The translations under genes and the position numbers were made by a program. Positions 35,880-45,835 of a stretch of DNA of 64,000 nucleotides are shown piece after piece. This stretch comes from Flavobacterium sp. AED (GTDB lineage Bacteria > Bacteroidota > Bacteroidia > Flavobacteriales > Flavobacteriaceae): the NCBI RefSeq assembly GCF_000812945.1, contig NZ_JSYM01000001.1:310001-374000 (forward strand). The letters are read 5' to 3'. Position 1 is the first letter of the stretch; each line of letters opens with the position of its first letter. The notes below the pieces were generated by a model that worked only from the letters and a program-made list of their open reading frames with translations, did no database searches and had not been told where the DNA came from.

Positions 35880-38307
35880 AATTGAGTCTTCTTACATTAG
35901 AATTTTTCTTTTTGTTTTCTGCTTCCAAAATATTTTCAATTCCTTTTACCAAAGCGTCAGGATTGAATGAAATACTATCGATTCCTGCATTCACTAAAAA
36001 CTTTGCAAATTGAGGAATATCGCTAGGTGCCTGTCCACATAAACCTACTTTTATTCCAAAACGTTTGGCAACCCGAATCGTTTCTTTAATTAAATATTTT
36101 ATGGCTGGATTTTCTTCATCAAATAAATCACTTACTAATGCTGAGTCGCGATCTAATCCTAATGTGAGTTGCGTTAAATCATTGGAACCAATAGAAAATC
36201 CGTCAAATAGTTTTGCAAATTCATCAGCCATTAATACATTACTTGGAATTTCAATCATGACATATACTTCTAGTCCGTTGATGCCTTGCATTAATCCATT
36301 TTTAACCATTTCATTAAGAACCTTTTCACCTTCTTCGACTGTTCTGCAAAAAGGAATCATCAATTTTACATTATGAAGCCCCATTTTATTGCGTACTTTT
36401 TTCATGGCTTCGCACTCTAAGGCAAACCCTTTTCGATAAAAATCACTGTAATAGCGGGAAGCACCACGAAATCCTATCATGGGGTTTTCTTCATCTGGCT
36501 CATAATATTTTCCACCAATGAGGTTGGCATATTCATTGCTTTTAAAATCACTCATTCGTACAATTACATCTTTTGGATAAAATGCAGCAGCAACAATAGA
36601 TACGGCTTCGGCTAGTTTATCAATGAAATAATTTTTAGGATCTTCATATTCCTTGGTTAATGCCGCTATTTGGGCAACAATCGTCTCATCGGTTATTTTT
36701 TCAGGTTCACACAACGCCAACGGATGAATTTTTATAGTATTCGAAATAGCAAATTCCATTCGCATCAAACCCACACCTTGATTAGGATAATTACTCAATT
36801 CAAACGCTCTTTCCGGATCGGCAAGAATAAGCATAGGATCTGTTTTTGGCATTTCAAGTTTACTGAAATCCTGTTCTTTTATTTCCCATTTTAACAATCC
36901 TTCGTATATATTTCCTTCCTTCCCTTCGGCACAGGAAACAGTAATTTCCTGACCATTTTTTAGTGCGGATGTTGCATTACCACAGCCCACTACTGCAACG
37001 GTTCCCAGCTCTCGTGCGACTATGGCGGCATGACTGGTGCGTCCGCCTTTGTTGGTAATAATTGCCGAAGCTCTTTTCATGATAGGATCCCAATCAGGAT
37101 TAGTCAAATCAGTGACGATAATTTCTCCTTCTTGCAACAAATGACCTTCTTGCGGGCTGTTTAAAATGCGCACTTTTCCGGAGGCAATTTTATCGCCAAG
37201 AGCAATTCCTTGTGCTAAAAGAATTCCTTTCTCTTTGAGTTTATAGATTTCCCGGACTTGCTTATTTGCTTTTCCGTGAACGGTTTCCGGACGCGCCTGA
37301 ACGATATAAAGTTGGTTGTTCAAACCGTCTTTTGCCCATTCTATATCCATAGGTTTTCTATAATGTTTTTCAATTTTATAGCACCATTGGGCAAGCTGAA
37401 TAACTTCTTTGTCGCTCAATGAAAACTGGTTTTGTTTCTCTAATGAAGTATCCGTATTGCTAATTGTATTTTCTGCGGATGAAGGGATAGATTTATTGGC
37501 ATAAATCATCGTAAATTCTTTTCTGCCGCACTGTCTTTTTAGAATAGAATCTAAATCTGTATTTTCTAAGGTGGGTTTAAAGACAACCCATTCGTCAGGC
37601 GTAACTGTACCTTGAACAATATTTTCTCCTAATCCCCAGATGCTATTTACGATAATGGTATTTTCGAAACCGCTATCCGGATCAATAGTGAATGCTACGC
37701 CGGAAGCTGCTTTGTCGCTTCGAACCATTTGTTGTATACCTACAGAAATCGCAATGTCAAGTTTGGCAAAACCCATATCATGACGGTATTTTATGGCGCG
37801 GTCCGTAAATAAGGATACATAACAACGGTGTACGGCGTCGATTAACTGTGCTGTACCATTGATATTCAAAAAGGATTGCATTTGTCCCGCAAAACTTGCT
37901 GTTGGCAAATCCTCAGAAGTTGCGCTGCTTCGTACTGCTACATCAAGATTATTAATGTTGCATTGTTCACTAAGCGATTGGTAAGCCGCCTCTATTTCAT
38001 CTTGAATTTCCACTGGAATGGTTGCTGATAAAATTAGATTTCTGGCTTTTTCTCCAATGGAAGAAAGATTGGAATATTCTTTAGTATCTAATGAAAACAG
38101 TAACTCTTTCAATGGTTTCTCCAGATTATTCATCTTTCTGAAAAGCCTGAATCCGCGTGCTGTAACAGTAAAACCATTAGGAATGTTGATGCCTTTTGGA
38201 TTGAGCTGATTGTACATTTCGCCGAGAGAGGCGTTTTTACCACCAACTATATCAATAGCATCAATACTAATTTGGTTAAAAAATAGGATGTGTTTGTACT
38301 TTGCCAT
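35857..38307 (-). CDS. ppsA: Phosphoenolpyruvate synthase
   Basis: This enzyme makes phosphoenolpyruvate, AMP and phosphate from pyruvate and ATP. The 816 residues include an N-terminal ATP-grasp domain (GGKNASLGEMY, VAVRSSATSEDLPTASFAGQ), the swivelling domain with the phospho-histidine in GGRTSHAAIVARELG (near 430), and a PEP/pyruvate barrel. The barrel has GFRGASRYY, SIGSNDLTQLTLGLDRDS and the catalytic Cys in KVGLCGQAPSD. Length is close to the usual size. It is the first gene of the pyruvate-related group and was once followed by an SDR gene, now a relic. Confidence 0.93.
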   Translation of the reverse strand: MAKYKHILFFNQISIDAIDIVGGKNASLGEMYNQLNPKGINIPNGFTVTARGFRLFRKMNNLEKPLKELLFSLDTKEYSNLSSIGEKARNLILSATIPVEIQDEIEAAYQSLSEQCNINNLDVAVRSSATSEDLPTASFAGQMQSFLNINGTAQLIDAVHRCYVSLFTDRAIKYRHDMGFAKLDIAISVGIQQMVRSDKAASGVAFTIDPDSGFENTIIVNSIWGLGENIVQGTVTPDEWVVFKPTLENTDLDSILKRQCGRKEFTMIYANKSIPSSAENTISNTDTSLEKQNQFSLSDKEVIQLAQWCYKIEKHYRKPMDIEWAKDGLNNQLYIVQARPETVHGKANKQVREIYKLKEKGILLAQGIALGDKIASGKVRILNSPQEGHLLQEGEIIVTDLTNPDWDPIMKRASAIITNKGGRTSHAAIVARELGTVAVVGCGNATSALKNGQEITVSCAEGKEGNIYEGLLKWEIKEQDFSKLEMPKTDPMLILADPERAFELSNYPNQGVGLMRMEFAISNTIKIHPLALCEPEKITDETIVAQIAALTKEYEDPKNYFIDKLAEAVSIVAAAFYPKDVIVRMSDFKSNEYANLIGGKYYEPDEENPMIGFRGASRYYSDFYRKGFALECEAMKKVRNKMGLHNVKLMIPFCRTVEEGEKVLNEMVKNGLMQGINGLEVYVMIEIPSNVLMADEFAKLFDGFSIGSNDLTQLTLGLDRDSALVSDLFDEENPAIKYLIKETIRVAKRFGIKVGLCGQAPSDIPQFAKFLVNAGIDSISFNPDALVKGIENILEAENKKKNSNVRRLNYGNNIQK

Positions 38308-38885
38308 TTCATATGTTTTTTGAATAGAAACTGACGATTATTAGTCTGTTAAAATAGTAACAATAGAAAATAGTTGAGGCGCACTTTTTGGTTAATCAGA
38401 CCGCAAATTTTTTACTTCAAAAGTAGGTTTGAAATTTGCTTGCATTTTGAGGTTTAAAAGCAGGAAAGTAGGTATTCCTTATTGTTGAAACCCATACTGT
38501 AAAATTAATCAATTAATTATTTTATTGGTGCAAAAAAAGACATTTTTTTCATTGCTTTTTAAAATTAAGTGATTAAAATACAGAGGCTTGTGTGTTTTGA
38601 TTTTGTTAAAAAAAAACAGTGATGAAAATGAAATTTTTTTTAATAAATTAAAAAAGTAATGGCAGTATTTAATGATAAATAATATAAACTATATGTGAGA
38701 AAAATAGTTGCAATTAACAAGAATATTAAGTTTAGATAAATATTGATAATACAAAAAATAATTTATTTTTGTACTTAAAACCGTTAAGTTGGTTTAAAGA
38801 AATAGAATAAGTATAACAATAATTTTTTTTGTTTAGACCTACTAAATTCTGTATTATTGTTAGTAAAGAAAAAGCCCCCAAATTG
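38308..38885. other. Long intergenic region upstream of the two-component cluster
   Basis: These 578 bases separate divergent ppsA and the kinase cluster. The sequence is very AT-rich with several A and T runs and no ORF, tRNA or strong hairpin that I can support. The only clear signal is the promoter at 38743-38771. Confidence 0.5.
38743..38771 (+). promoter_or_regulatory. Putative Bacteroidota promoter for the kinase cluster
   Basis: TTG (38743-38745) and TATTTTTG (38764-38771) are 18 bases apart and match TTTG-N19-TAnnTTTG apart from one position of spacing. The chosen ATG lies 114 bases downstream, leaving a long leader. Confidence 0.45.
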
Positions 38886-41207
38886 ATGAAAAAAAATCCG
38901 ATTCCGGAAAATGAAATAGAGAGACTCAAAGCACTGAAAGAATATTCAATTATGGATTCTTTAGCCGAAAAAGAGTATGATGCAATCACTCAGCTTGCTT
39001 CTTATATTTGCGGAACTCCTATAGCCTTAGTAAGTTTATTAGATGAGGAAAGACAATGGTTTAAATCGAGTGTTGGATTAGGAGTTACTGAAACCCCAAG
39101 AAGCTTCTCGTTTTGTCAATATGCAATTATGGGCGACGATATCTATGAAGTCAATAATGCAATGGAAAATGAATTATTTACTGAGAATCCTTTAGTGACT
39201 GGAAATCCTAATATTCGCTTTTATGCAGGAGCGCCGCTTAAGGATGAAAATGGCTTTAATTTAGGATCTCTTTGTGTAATAGATACGGAGCCTAGGATAT
39301 TGACCGATGAACAAAAGAAGGCATTACAATTACTTGCAAATCAAGTGGTTTTATTGTTGGATTTGCGAAAAAAGAATACGGATTTGATTAAGTCTCAAAA
39401 AGAATTTCAAAATTTTATTGAACTTTCAAAGGATTTAGTTTGTATTGCGAACGTAGACGGTTGTTTTTATAAAGTTAATCCTGCCTTTACAGATGTATTG
39501 GGTTATTCTAAAGAGGAATTAGAAGGTAAACCATTCGTAGGTTTAATTCATCCAGAGGATTTAGACAAAACTTTTAAGGAAGTTGGAAAATTATCAAAAG
39601 GACATAAGACTGTCAGTTTTGAAAATCGGTATCAGTGTAAAAATGGCAAGTATGTTTTATTGAGCTGGAACACATCCCCAGATCCTGCTACAGGGAATTT
39701 ATATTGTATTGCAAGGGATATGTCAAAGGAGAAAGAAGCTGAACTAAATTTGATTAGGAGTAATAAATTATTAGATGAATCGCAAAGTATTGCAAAAATA
39801 GGGAGTTGGAAATTTGATTTAACTACTAATGACCTTATTTGGTCTAAGGGGCATTATCAGATTTTTGATTTGGAGGAATTACCTTCTGATCAACTTTTTA
39901 AAGCATACCGAAGTAAAATTCACCCGGATGATTTATTAAATCTTGACGAAGTACTTGAGCATACATTGAAAACGGGTGCTGATTTGCATTATAATCATAG
40001 AATTCTTTTTTCTAATGGAAGCTTAAAATATGTTGTAGGAATAGGGAAAGCTTATAAAAACACAAGTGGCGTAATAGTAGGGATTCAGGGAACTATTCAA
40101 GATATTACAGAAAAAACATTAGCGGAGCAGAAAATAAATAGTAAAACAAAGGAAATTAGAGATATTAAATCAGCATTGGATGAATCTGCAATTGTTGCAA
40201 TTACAGATCAAAAAGGAATAATCACTTATACTAATGAAAATTTCCGTACCATTTCTAAATACACAAAAGAAGAATTAATAGGACAAGATCAACAAATTAT
40301 TAACTCAGGGTATCATCCAACAAAATTTACAAGGAATATATTTGTGACCATTGCCAATGGAAATGTTTGGAAAGGAGAAATAAAAAACCGTGCAAAAGAC
40401 GGATCTTATTATTGGGAAAATACAACAATTGTTCCTTTTTTAAACGAAAACGGAAAACCCTATCAATACATAGCGATTAGTACGGATATAACTCAAGAAA
40501 AATTAGCAAAAGAAAATTTAAATAGTGCATTAGTTGATCTCGAAAAAAAGAATAAAGAGCTGGATCAGTATGCATATATCGTTTCTCATGACCTTAAAGC
40601 ACCACTAAGAGCTATAAATAATCTTTCGGAATGGATTGTTGAGGACATGCCGGAAATGCCAGAGGAGGTCAATACTAATTTTGAACTATTGCGGGGACGT
40701 ATCCAGAGAATGGAAAACCTGATTAATGGAGTTTTGGAATATTCCCGTATAGGAAGAACCAAAATTGAAAAAGAAACAACTGATTTAAAAAAGGTATTGA
40801 GTCAAATCGTTGATTCTGTTGTTCCTAATGAAGGATTCGAGATTGTCATTGAAGATACGCTTCCTACTATTGAAACGGAAAAAATACTTATTCAGCAGGT
40901 TTTTAGCAATCTGGTAAGCAATTCAGTCAAGTATAATGATAAACCAATTGGTAAAATAGAATGTTTATATGAGCTATTGCCTGATTTTCATCAATTTACG
41001 GTAAAAGATAATGGTCCGGGTATCGCTGAAGAATACCATAAAAAAGTATTTGAAGTTTTTCAAACCATTGAAGCACGGGATAAAAAGGAAAGTACCGGTA
41101 TAGGATTATCTATTGTTAAAAAAATAATTGAGGAAAAAGGAGGCGCAATTTATATAGAGTCGAAGAATGATAATGGGACAAGTTTTATTTTTACGGTTCC
41201 TAAATAA
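38886..41207 (+). CDS. Soluble sensor histidine kinase: GAF-PAS-PAS-PAS
   Basis: I start at the ATG at 38886 (MKKNPIPENEIERL), giving 773 residues; an upstream frame from 38829 lacks family-like sequence. Domain order is GAF (about 22-160, with FCQYAI and FYAGAPL), PAS (175-285), PAS (300-415), PAS (430-545), a short coiled coil, HisKA with H568 in YIVSHDLKAPLRA, and an ATPase domain with KDNGPGI and STGIGLSIVKK. No membrane helix is seen, so it senses a cytoplasmic signal. It starts a plus-strand cluster of six signalling genes and abuts the next kinase gene without a gap. Confidence 0.9.
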   Translation: MKKNPIPENEIERLKALKEYSIMDSLAEKEYDAITQLASYICGTPIALVSLLDEERQWFKSSVGLGVTETPRSFSFCQYAIMGDDIYEVNNAMENELFTENPLVTGNPNIRFYAGAPLKDENGFNLGSLCVIDTEPRILTDEQKKALQLLANQVVLLLDLRKKNTDLIKSQKEFQNFIELSKDLVCIANVDGCFYKVNPAFTDVLGYSKEELEGKPFVGLIHPEDLDKTFKEVGKLSKGHKTVSFENRYQCKNGKYVLLSWNTSPDPATGNLYCIARDMSKEKEAELNLIRSNKLLDESQSIAKIGSWKFDLTTNDLIWSKGHYQIFDLEELPSDQLFKAYRSKIHPDDLLNLDEVLEHTLKTGADLHYNHRILFSNGSLKYVVGIGKAYKNTSGVIVGIQGTIQDITEKTLAEQKINSKTKEIRDIKSALDESAIVAITDQKGIITYTNENFRTISKYTKEELIGQDQQIINSGYHPTKFTRNIFVTIANGNVWKGEIKNRAKDGSYYWENTTIVPFLNENGKPYQYIAISTDITQEKLAKENLNSALVDLEKKNKELDQYAYIVSHDLKAPLRAINNLSEWIVEDMPEMPEEVNTNFELLRGRIQRMENLINGVLEYSRIGRTKIEKETTDLKKVLSQIVDSVVPNEGFEIVIEDTLPTIETEKILIQQVFSNLVSNSVKYNDKPIGKIECLYELLPDFHQFTVKDNGPGIAEEYHKKVFEVFQTIEARDKKESTGIGLSIVKKIIEEKGGAIYIESKNDNGTSFIFTVPK

Positions 41208-41924
41208 ATGAATATGACCGAGTCAGATAAAAAATGTCAGGAGGAACTAATTTCCCTTAAAAAAGAATTTGAAGAGTTTGTTTATATTGTATCGCATGAT
41301 ATAAAAACACCAATGCGAGCTATTTCTAATATAACAACTTGGATTGAAGAAGATTTGGGAAGTGATGCTGATAAAGACATTTTAGATAACTTTAGATTGT
41401 TAAAAAATAGAGTGGAGCGTCTTGAAAAAATGATGAATGCATTATTGGAATTTTCTCGTGTAAACAGGACTGAAATGGAATTATATGAAGTGAATATTCC
41501 TAAATTAGTCACAGATTGCATTGAAATGATCGATAATAAATCTGAGGTTGAGTTCCATTTGTCCTGTAATTTAATAAATGAAAATAGTATTATTCTGGGT
41601 AAAAAATTGCAAAAAGTATTGTACAATTTACTGGATAATGCAATTCGATTTCATGATAAAGAAAAAAAGAATGTATTTGTAGAGGTAAGTGAGGACAAAA
41701 CGCAATACGTGATAAAAGTTAGTGATGATGGACCGGGAATACCTGAAGATGTTAAAGATAAAATTTTCTCTATATTTTATACGGTAAATTCGAAAGATAT
41801 TGTAGATTCGACAGGTGCAGGATTATCAATTAGTAATAAAATAATTAAAATGGTTGGAGGGACATTAGTGTATACTCCTGGTATAAATAAAGGTTCTGTT
41901 TTTGAATTTAATTGGCCTAAATAA
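41208..41924 (+). CDS. Short histidine kinase without a sensor domain
   Basis: The 238-residue protein is only HisKA plus ATPase: H30 in YIVSHDIKTPMRA, an N box VLYNLLDNAIRFHD, SDDGPGIPED and STGAGLSISNK. It starts directly after the stop of the preceding kinase gene, so the two are cotranslated. It resembles a pared-down copy of that kinase's catalytic half. It may act as a second phosphodonor or a heterodimer partner. Confidence 0.85.
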   Translation: MNMTESDKKCQEELISLKKEFEEFVYIVSHDIKTPMRAISNITTWIEEDLGSDADKDILDNFRLLKNRVERLEKMMNALLEFSRVNRTEMELYEVNIPKLVTDCIEMIDNKSEVEFHLSCNLINENSIILGKKLQKVLYNLLDNAIRFHDKEKKNVFVEVSEDKTQYVIKVSDDGPGIPEDVKDKIFSIFYTVNSKDIVDSTGAGLSISNKIIKMVGGTLVYTPGINKGSVFEFNWPK

Positions 41925-41945
41925 TAAGAATAATAAATTAAAATT

Positions 41946-42356
41946 ATGACACATAGATTGGTAAATATTTTATTGGTTGAAGATGATGAGGTTGATGTAA
42001 TGAATGTAAAAAGAGCATTTTCTAAAAACAATATTAAAAATCCGCTTTTTGTAGCCGGTAATGGTGTTGAAGCATTAGAGATGCTTGACGATAAGATTAT
42101 TCCTTTACCAAAAATCATTATTTTGGATATAAATATGCCAAAGATGAATGGAATAGAATTCTTGAAAATTTTAAGGGAAAGTGAAAGACTGAAAAACATT
42201 TCCGTTTTTGTTATGACAACTTCAAATGAGGATAGTGATAAAATTAAGGCCTATAATTTGAATGTAGCCGGATATATTTTAAAACCGTTGTCTTTCGAAA
42301 AATTCGTTGTATCGGTTTCAACACTTAATAATTTTTGGCAATTATGTGAAATGTAA
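41946..42356 (+). CDS. Single-domain response regulator (Rcp1-like)
   Basis: The 136-residue receiver has the acidic pair E12/D13 in LLVEDDEVD, the phospho-acceptor D61 in IILDINMPKMNG, the switch Thr in FVMTTS and the Lys in GYILKPLSFE. It has no output domain. This longer receiver type often pairs with GAF- or phytochrome-like kinases, as here, and probably relays phosphate to another protein. Confidence 0.88.
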   Translation: MTHRLVNILLVEDDEVDVMNVKRAFSKNNIKNPLFVAGNGVEALEMLDDKIIPLPKIIILDINMPKMNGIEFLKILRESERLKNISVFVMTTSNEDSDKIKAYNLNVAGYILKPLSFEKFVVSVSTLNNFWQLCEM

Positions 42357-42374
42357 ATTTTTTAAATTTACTTT

Positions 42375-42800
42375 ATGGGAAGTTCAAATATTTTATTAAT
42401 AGACAGTTGTAGTGCTGATTTAGAAAATGTAAAAAATGCATTTTCTGAAATCGGGATTAAGTCTACTTTGTATCTGGCTAAAAATGACACTGAAGCTTGG
42501 TCTATGTTACAAGGGGATAATAAAATATCGCCAATTCCTAAGATTGTATTAATAGATATTAATGAGGAAGGTGTCAATGGTATACATTTATTAAATAAAA
42601 TGCGAATCCATCCCGATTTAAAATCAACTTTAGTGTTTGTAATAACAAAAACGGATAATGATCTAAATAAAATTGCCGCTTTAAATTTAAACATAGCAGG
42701 ATACATGTATAAACCATGTGAGGGCGAAAATAGTAAAGATTTTTTTTCAATACTTAATGACTATTGGAATATCATTGAATTTACAAGTGAAAAAAGATAA
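42375..42800 (+). CDS. Degenerate single-domain receiver protein
   Basis: The 141-residue protein aligns along its length with the preceding receiver (ALNLNIAGYMYKP against YNLNVAGYILKP), so it arose by tandem duplication. The acidic pair is damaged: LLIDSCSAD has Asp-Ser where E-D or D-D is needed, so magnesium binding is doubtful. The acceptor D61 (LIDINEEGVNG), the Thr and the Lys remain. The MP after the acceptor is replaced by EE. It may work unphosphorylated as a decoy or connector. Confidence 0.8.
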   Translation: MGSSNILLIDSCSADLENVKNAFSEIGIKSTLYLAKNDTEAWSMLQGDNKISPIPKIVLIDINEEGVNGIHLLNKMRIHPDLKSTLVFVITKTDNDLNKIAALNLNIAGYMYKPCEGENSKDFFSILNDYWNIIEFTSEKR

Positions 42801-42806
42801 AATTAT

Positions 42807-45164
42807 ATGGCTGTTGCTTTAAAAATACTAATAATTGATGATGATAAAGTTGATTCAATTACCATTATTCGTTCCATATCTCATTCTGGAATTATTGCTG
42901 ATGTAGAAACTGCTTTTTCTGCCAAAGAAGGCATTGAAAAAATTAAATCATTTCATTATGACTTAATTTTTTTGGACTATATGATGCCGGATAGTGATGG
43001 AATTTCTTTTTTAAAAAAACTCAGAGATTTAGGGATAGAAACACCTGTTATTTTTGTTACTTCACAAGGGGATGAAAAAATTGCCAGTCAGGCTATCTTA
43101 GGTGGCGCATCTGATTATATTCCAAAAACATTATTAACTCCTGATGGTATTTCGCAAAGTATCAGAAATGCCATTAAACTGCATGAAAGTCTTGAACTGC
43201 GTAAGAAAACAGAATTAGCTTTAAATATTAATGCTAACAGACTTTATGAAGCCCAAAAATTGGCCAAGATTGGGAGTTGGGAAATAAATCTAAATGATGG
43301 AGGCATTTTTTTCTCTGAAGAAGTTTTCAATATTTTTGAAATAGATAAAAATAGTATTCCTTCCATAGCGCTCATTAAATCATGTTTAATTAATTCTGAG
43401 GATATTGAACTTTTTGAAAGTAACCTCAATTCTGTCAAAAATAGTGATTCAGAAGTTCAGTTTAGCCATAGTATATTATGTAAAAATGGAACAATTAAGT
43501 ATATTAATGAGTTTATAAAATGTTTGAATGACGAACACAATGAGCCTTTCAAAATTCTAGGGACCATTCAAGATATTAGTGATCAAAAACGAATTGAGAA
43601 AGAATTAATAAAAGCGAAAGATATTGCAGAACAATCCGTTAGGGTTAAAGAACAATTTCTAACCAATATGAGTCACGAGATTCGAACACCAATGAATGGA
43701 ATCATTGGATTTGCAAGAATTCTGGAAAGCACAAAACTAGATGATGATCAAAAACAAAGTGTAGAAGCGATTCAAAGAGCCAGCAAAAATTTAATGAATA
43801 TTATTAATGATATTCTTGATTTTTCTAAAATTGATGCTGATAAAATGACATTTGAAGATGTTAATTTCTCTTTGTCAAAAACTATAAATGCAGTAATTGA
43901 ACTGCTTTCTCCAATTTCAAATGAGAAAAAAATAAAATTATTGTGTGAAATTGATCCTCAAATAAATGATTTTTTAATTGGTGACCCGACTAAATTATCG
44001 CAAATACTAATTAATCTGGTTGGGAATGCTTTAAAATTTACTGAAAAAGGATATGTTGAGTTGATAGTTTCCAAAGAGAAAGAATCTGAATCAGAGAGTT
44101 TTTTACGATTTACAGTTGTAGATACCGGTATTGGTATTCCAAAAGACAAGATTGATTCTATTTTTGAAAGTTTTAATCAGGCTTCAAATGAAACGACAAG
44201 AAAATTTGGAGGAACTGGTCTAGGACTTACTATTACCCGTAAACTTATTGAATTACAAGGCGGAATAATAAGCGTAACAAGCGAAGTTGCTAAAGGAAGC
44301 GAGTTTTCATTTGTATTACAATACAAAAAGGTCCAAAAAGAAATTGTTGAACCAATAAATGTAAAAAAAGAGCCATTATCTTTTAATTTTCTAAAAGACA
44401 TTAAAATACTCTTAGTTGAAGACAATGAGTTAAACCAACTTCTTGCGATTAAAGTATTCAAAAAATGGGAAAAAGAAATTGATATTGCCAATAATGGAAA
44501 AATAGCCATTAATAAAATAGAGCAGAATAATTATGACATTATTTTGATGGATATTCAAATGCCGGAAATGGATGGAATTGAGCTTACTAAATACATAAGA
44601 ACTAACATGGGGGCTAAATCAAATATCCCAATAATTGCATTAACAGCTCATGCGACATTAGGAGAAGAAAAGCGAAGTTTGCACAACGGAATGAATGATT
44701 ATTTATCTAAACCTTTCGATTTTAATGTATTGCTTGAAAAATTACACAAAAATTTAATGAATAACGACAATAATAAATCTTTTGATTCATCAGGATTAGA
44801 AGTTCCTGCTGAAAAATTAGTTGACTTTAATTACTTAAACGAATTTGCTGACGGTGATACCGACTTTATTCAAAAAATGGTTTCCTTATTTCTGCATAAT
44901 GCGCCAGAAGCTTTAGAAGCAATATTAGTTTCAAATGGCAATGATGATATTAAAGTCTTAAAGGCTGAAGTGCATAAATTAAAATCTTCCATCAGTTTGT
45001 TAGGAATAAAAAAAGCATCAAAATGTATTGAAATTATTGAAAATGAAATTGAAATAAATCCTTTGGGGAAAATACGTAAAGACGAAGTTGAGAATTTTTA
45101 TAACATTTGTCAGCTTGTTTTCAATGAATTAGAAACAATACATGGTTTTTCTAAAATTGTGTAA
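42807..45164 (+). CDS. Hybrid histidine kinase: receiver-PAS-HisKA-ATPase-receiver-HPt
   Basis: The 785-residue cytoplasmic protein contains a receiver (about 5-122, D57 in IFLDYMMPDSDG), PAS (150-262), HisKA with H290 in TNMSHEIRTPMNG, and an ATPase domain (395-505, VDTGIGIP and GTGLGLTITRK). A second receiver (532-650, D582 in ILMDIQMPEMDG) and a C-terminal HPt domain (about 675-770, H723 in AEVHKLKSS) follow. It thus holds a complete His-Asp-His phosphorelay. The N-terminal receiver suggests it takes input from the upstream kinases. It lies 6 bases after the degenerate receiver gene. Confidence 0.9.
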   Translation: MAVALKILIIDDDKVDSITIIRSISHSGIIADVETAFSAKEGIEKIKSFHYDLIFLDYMMPDSDGISFLKKLRDLGIETPVIFVTSQGDEKIASQAILGGASDYIPKTLLTPDGISQSIRNAIKLHESLELRKKTELALNINANRLYEAQKLAKIGSWEINLNDGGIFFSEEVFNIFEIDKNSIPSIALIKSCLINSEDIELFESNLNSVKNSDSEVQFSHSILCKNGTIKYINEFIKCLNDEHNEPFKILGTIQDISDQKRIEKELIKAKDIAEQSVRVKEQFLTNMSHEIRTPMNGIIGFARILESTKLDDDQKQSVEAIQRASKNLMNIINDILDFSKIDADKMTFEDVNFSLSKTINAVIELLSPISNEKKIKLLCEIDPQINDFLIGDPTKLSQILINLVGNALKFTEKGYVELIVSKEKESESESFLRFTVVDTGIGIPKDKIDSIFESFNQASNETTRKFGGTGLGLTITRKLIELQGGIISVTSEVAKGSEFSFVLQYKKVQKEIVEPINVKKEPLSFNFLKDIKILLVEDNELNQLLAIKVFKKWEKEIDIANNGKIAINKIEQNNYDIILMDIQMPEMDGIELTKYIRTNMGAKSNIPIIALTAHATLGEEKRSLHNGMNDYLSKPFDFNVLLEKLHKNLMNNDNNKSFDSSGLEVPAEKLVDFNYLNEFADGDTDFIQKMVSLFLHNAPEALEAILVSNGNDDIKVLKAEVHKLKSSISLLGIKKASKCIEIIENEIEINPLGKIRKDEVENFYNICQLVFNELETIHGFSKIV

Positions 45165-45378
45165 TTAGTAAAAACTAAATCGGGTTTAAAAACGTAAATA
45201 GTATAATAAATAGTGTTTTTTTTATTAAAATAAATGAAGCAATTTTATAATAATTTTATAATATATTGATACTATTAACCATTCAGAAAGCCTATTTTTG
45301 AGAAAAGCTTACGCTTTTTTTGAGAACTATAGCGCATGATTTTTTCGAAGATTTATTCATACCGATAATTAATAATAC

Positions 45379-45738
45379 ATGAAAATACTGATAGCCGAAG
45401 ATGATGAGATGATGTTAAAAACTATGGAGTTTAAGCTCATGCGAGAAGGATATGAAGTTGTTGCATGTTTAGACGGTAATGATGCATTAGATAAAATAGT
45501 TTTAGAAAATCCGGATCTTATTCTTTCAGATATTGAAATGCCTTTTGCTTCAGGTTTAGATATTGTGAATAAAGTAAAAGTGGAACTAAAATTAAATATT
45601 CCAATAATCATATTATCAGCAGTAGGTTTAGAAAAAACGGTGCTAAAGGCTTTTGAACTAGGCGCGGATGATTTTATAACAAAACCTTTTAGTCCTAATG
45701 AATTAATCATGAGGATCAAACGACTTTTGTTAAAGTAA
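45379..45738 (+). CDS. Single-domain response regulator (CheY-like)
   Basis: The 119-residue receiver has the acidic pair in ILIAEDDEMM, the acceptor D51 in LILSDIEMPFASG, Ser in IILSAVG and the Lys in FITKPFSP. No output domain follows. It is separated from the hybrid kinase by 214 bases and may have its own promoter. It could be the final receiver of the HPt relay. A strong terminator ends the cluster. Confidence 0.88.
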   Translation: MKILIAEDDEMMLKTMEFKLMREGYEVVACLDGNDALDKIVLENPDLILSDIEMPFASGLDIVNKVKVELKLNIPIIILSAVGLEKTVLKAFELGADDFITKPFSPNELIMRIKRLLLK

Positions 45739-45777
45739 AAAAACTCCTTTTTGTGCTAAACAAAAAGGAGTTTTTTA
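45739..45777 (+). terminator. Terminator at the end of the signalling cluster
   Basis: The 11-bp stem ACTCCTTTTTG/CAAAAAGGAGT (45743-45771) is followed by T6. Confidence 0.9.
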
Positions 45778-45835
45778 ATAATTTATTATTGTAGATGAAA
45801 AATTCTTTAAAAGAGAATCACCAAAGAATACTATT

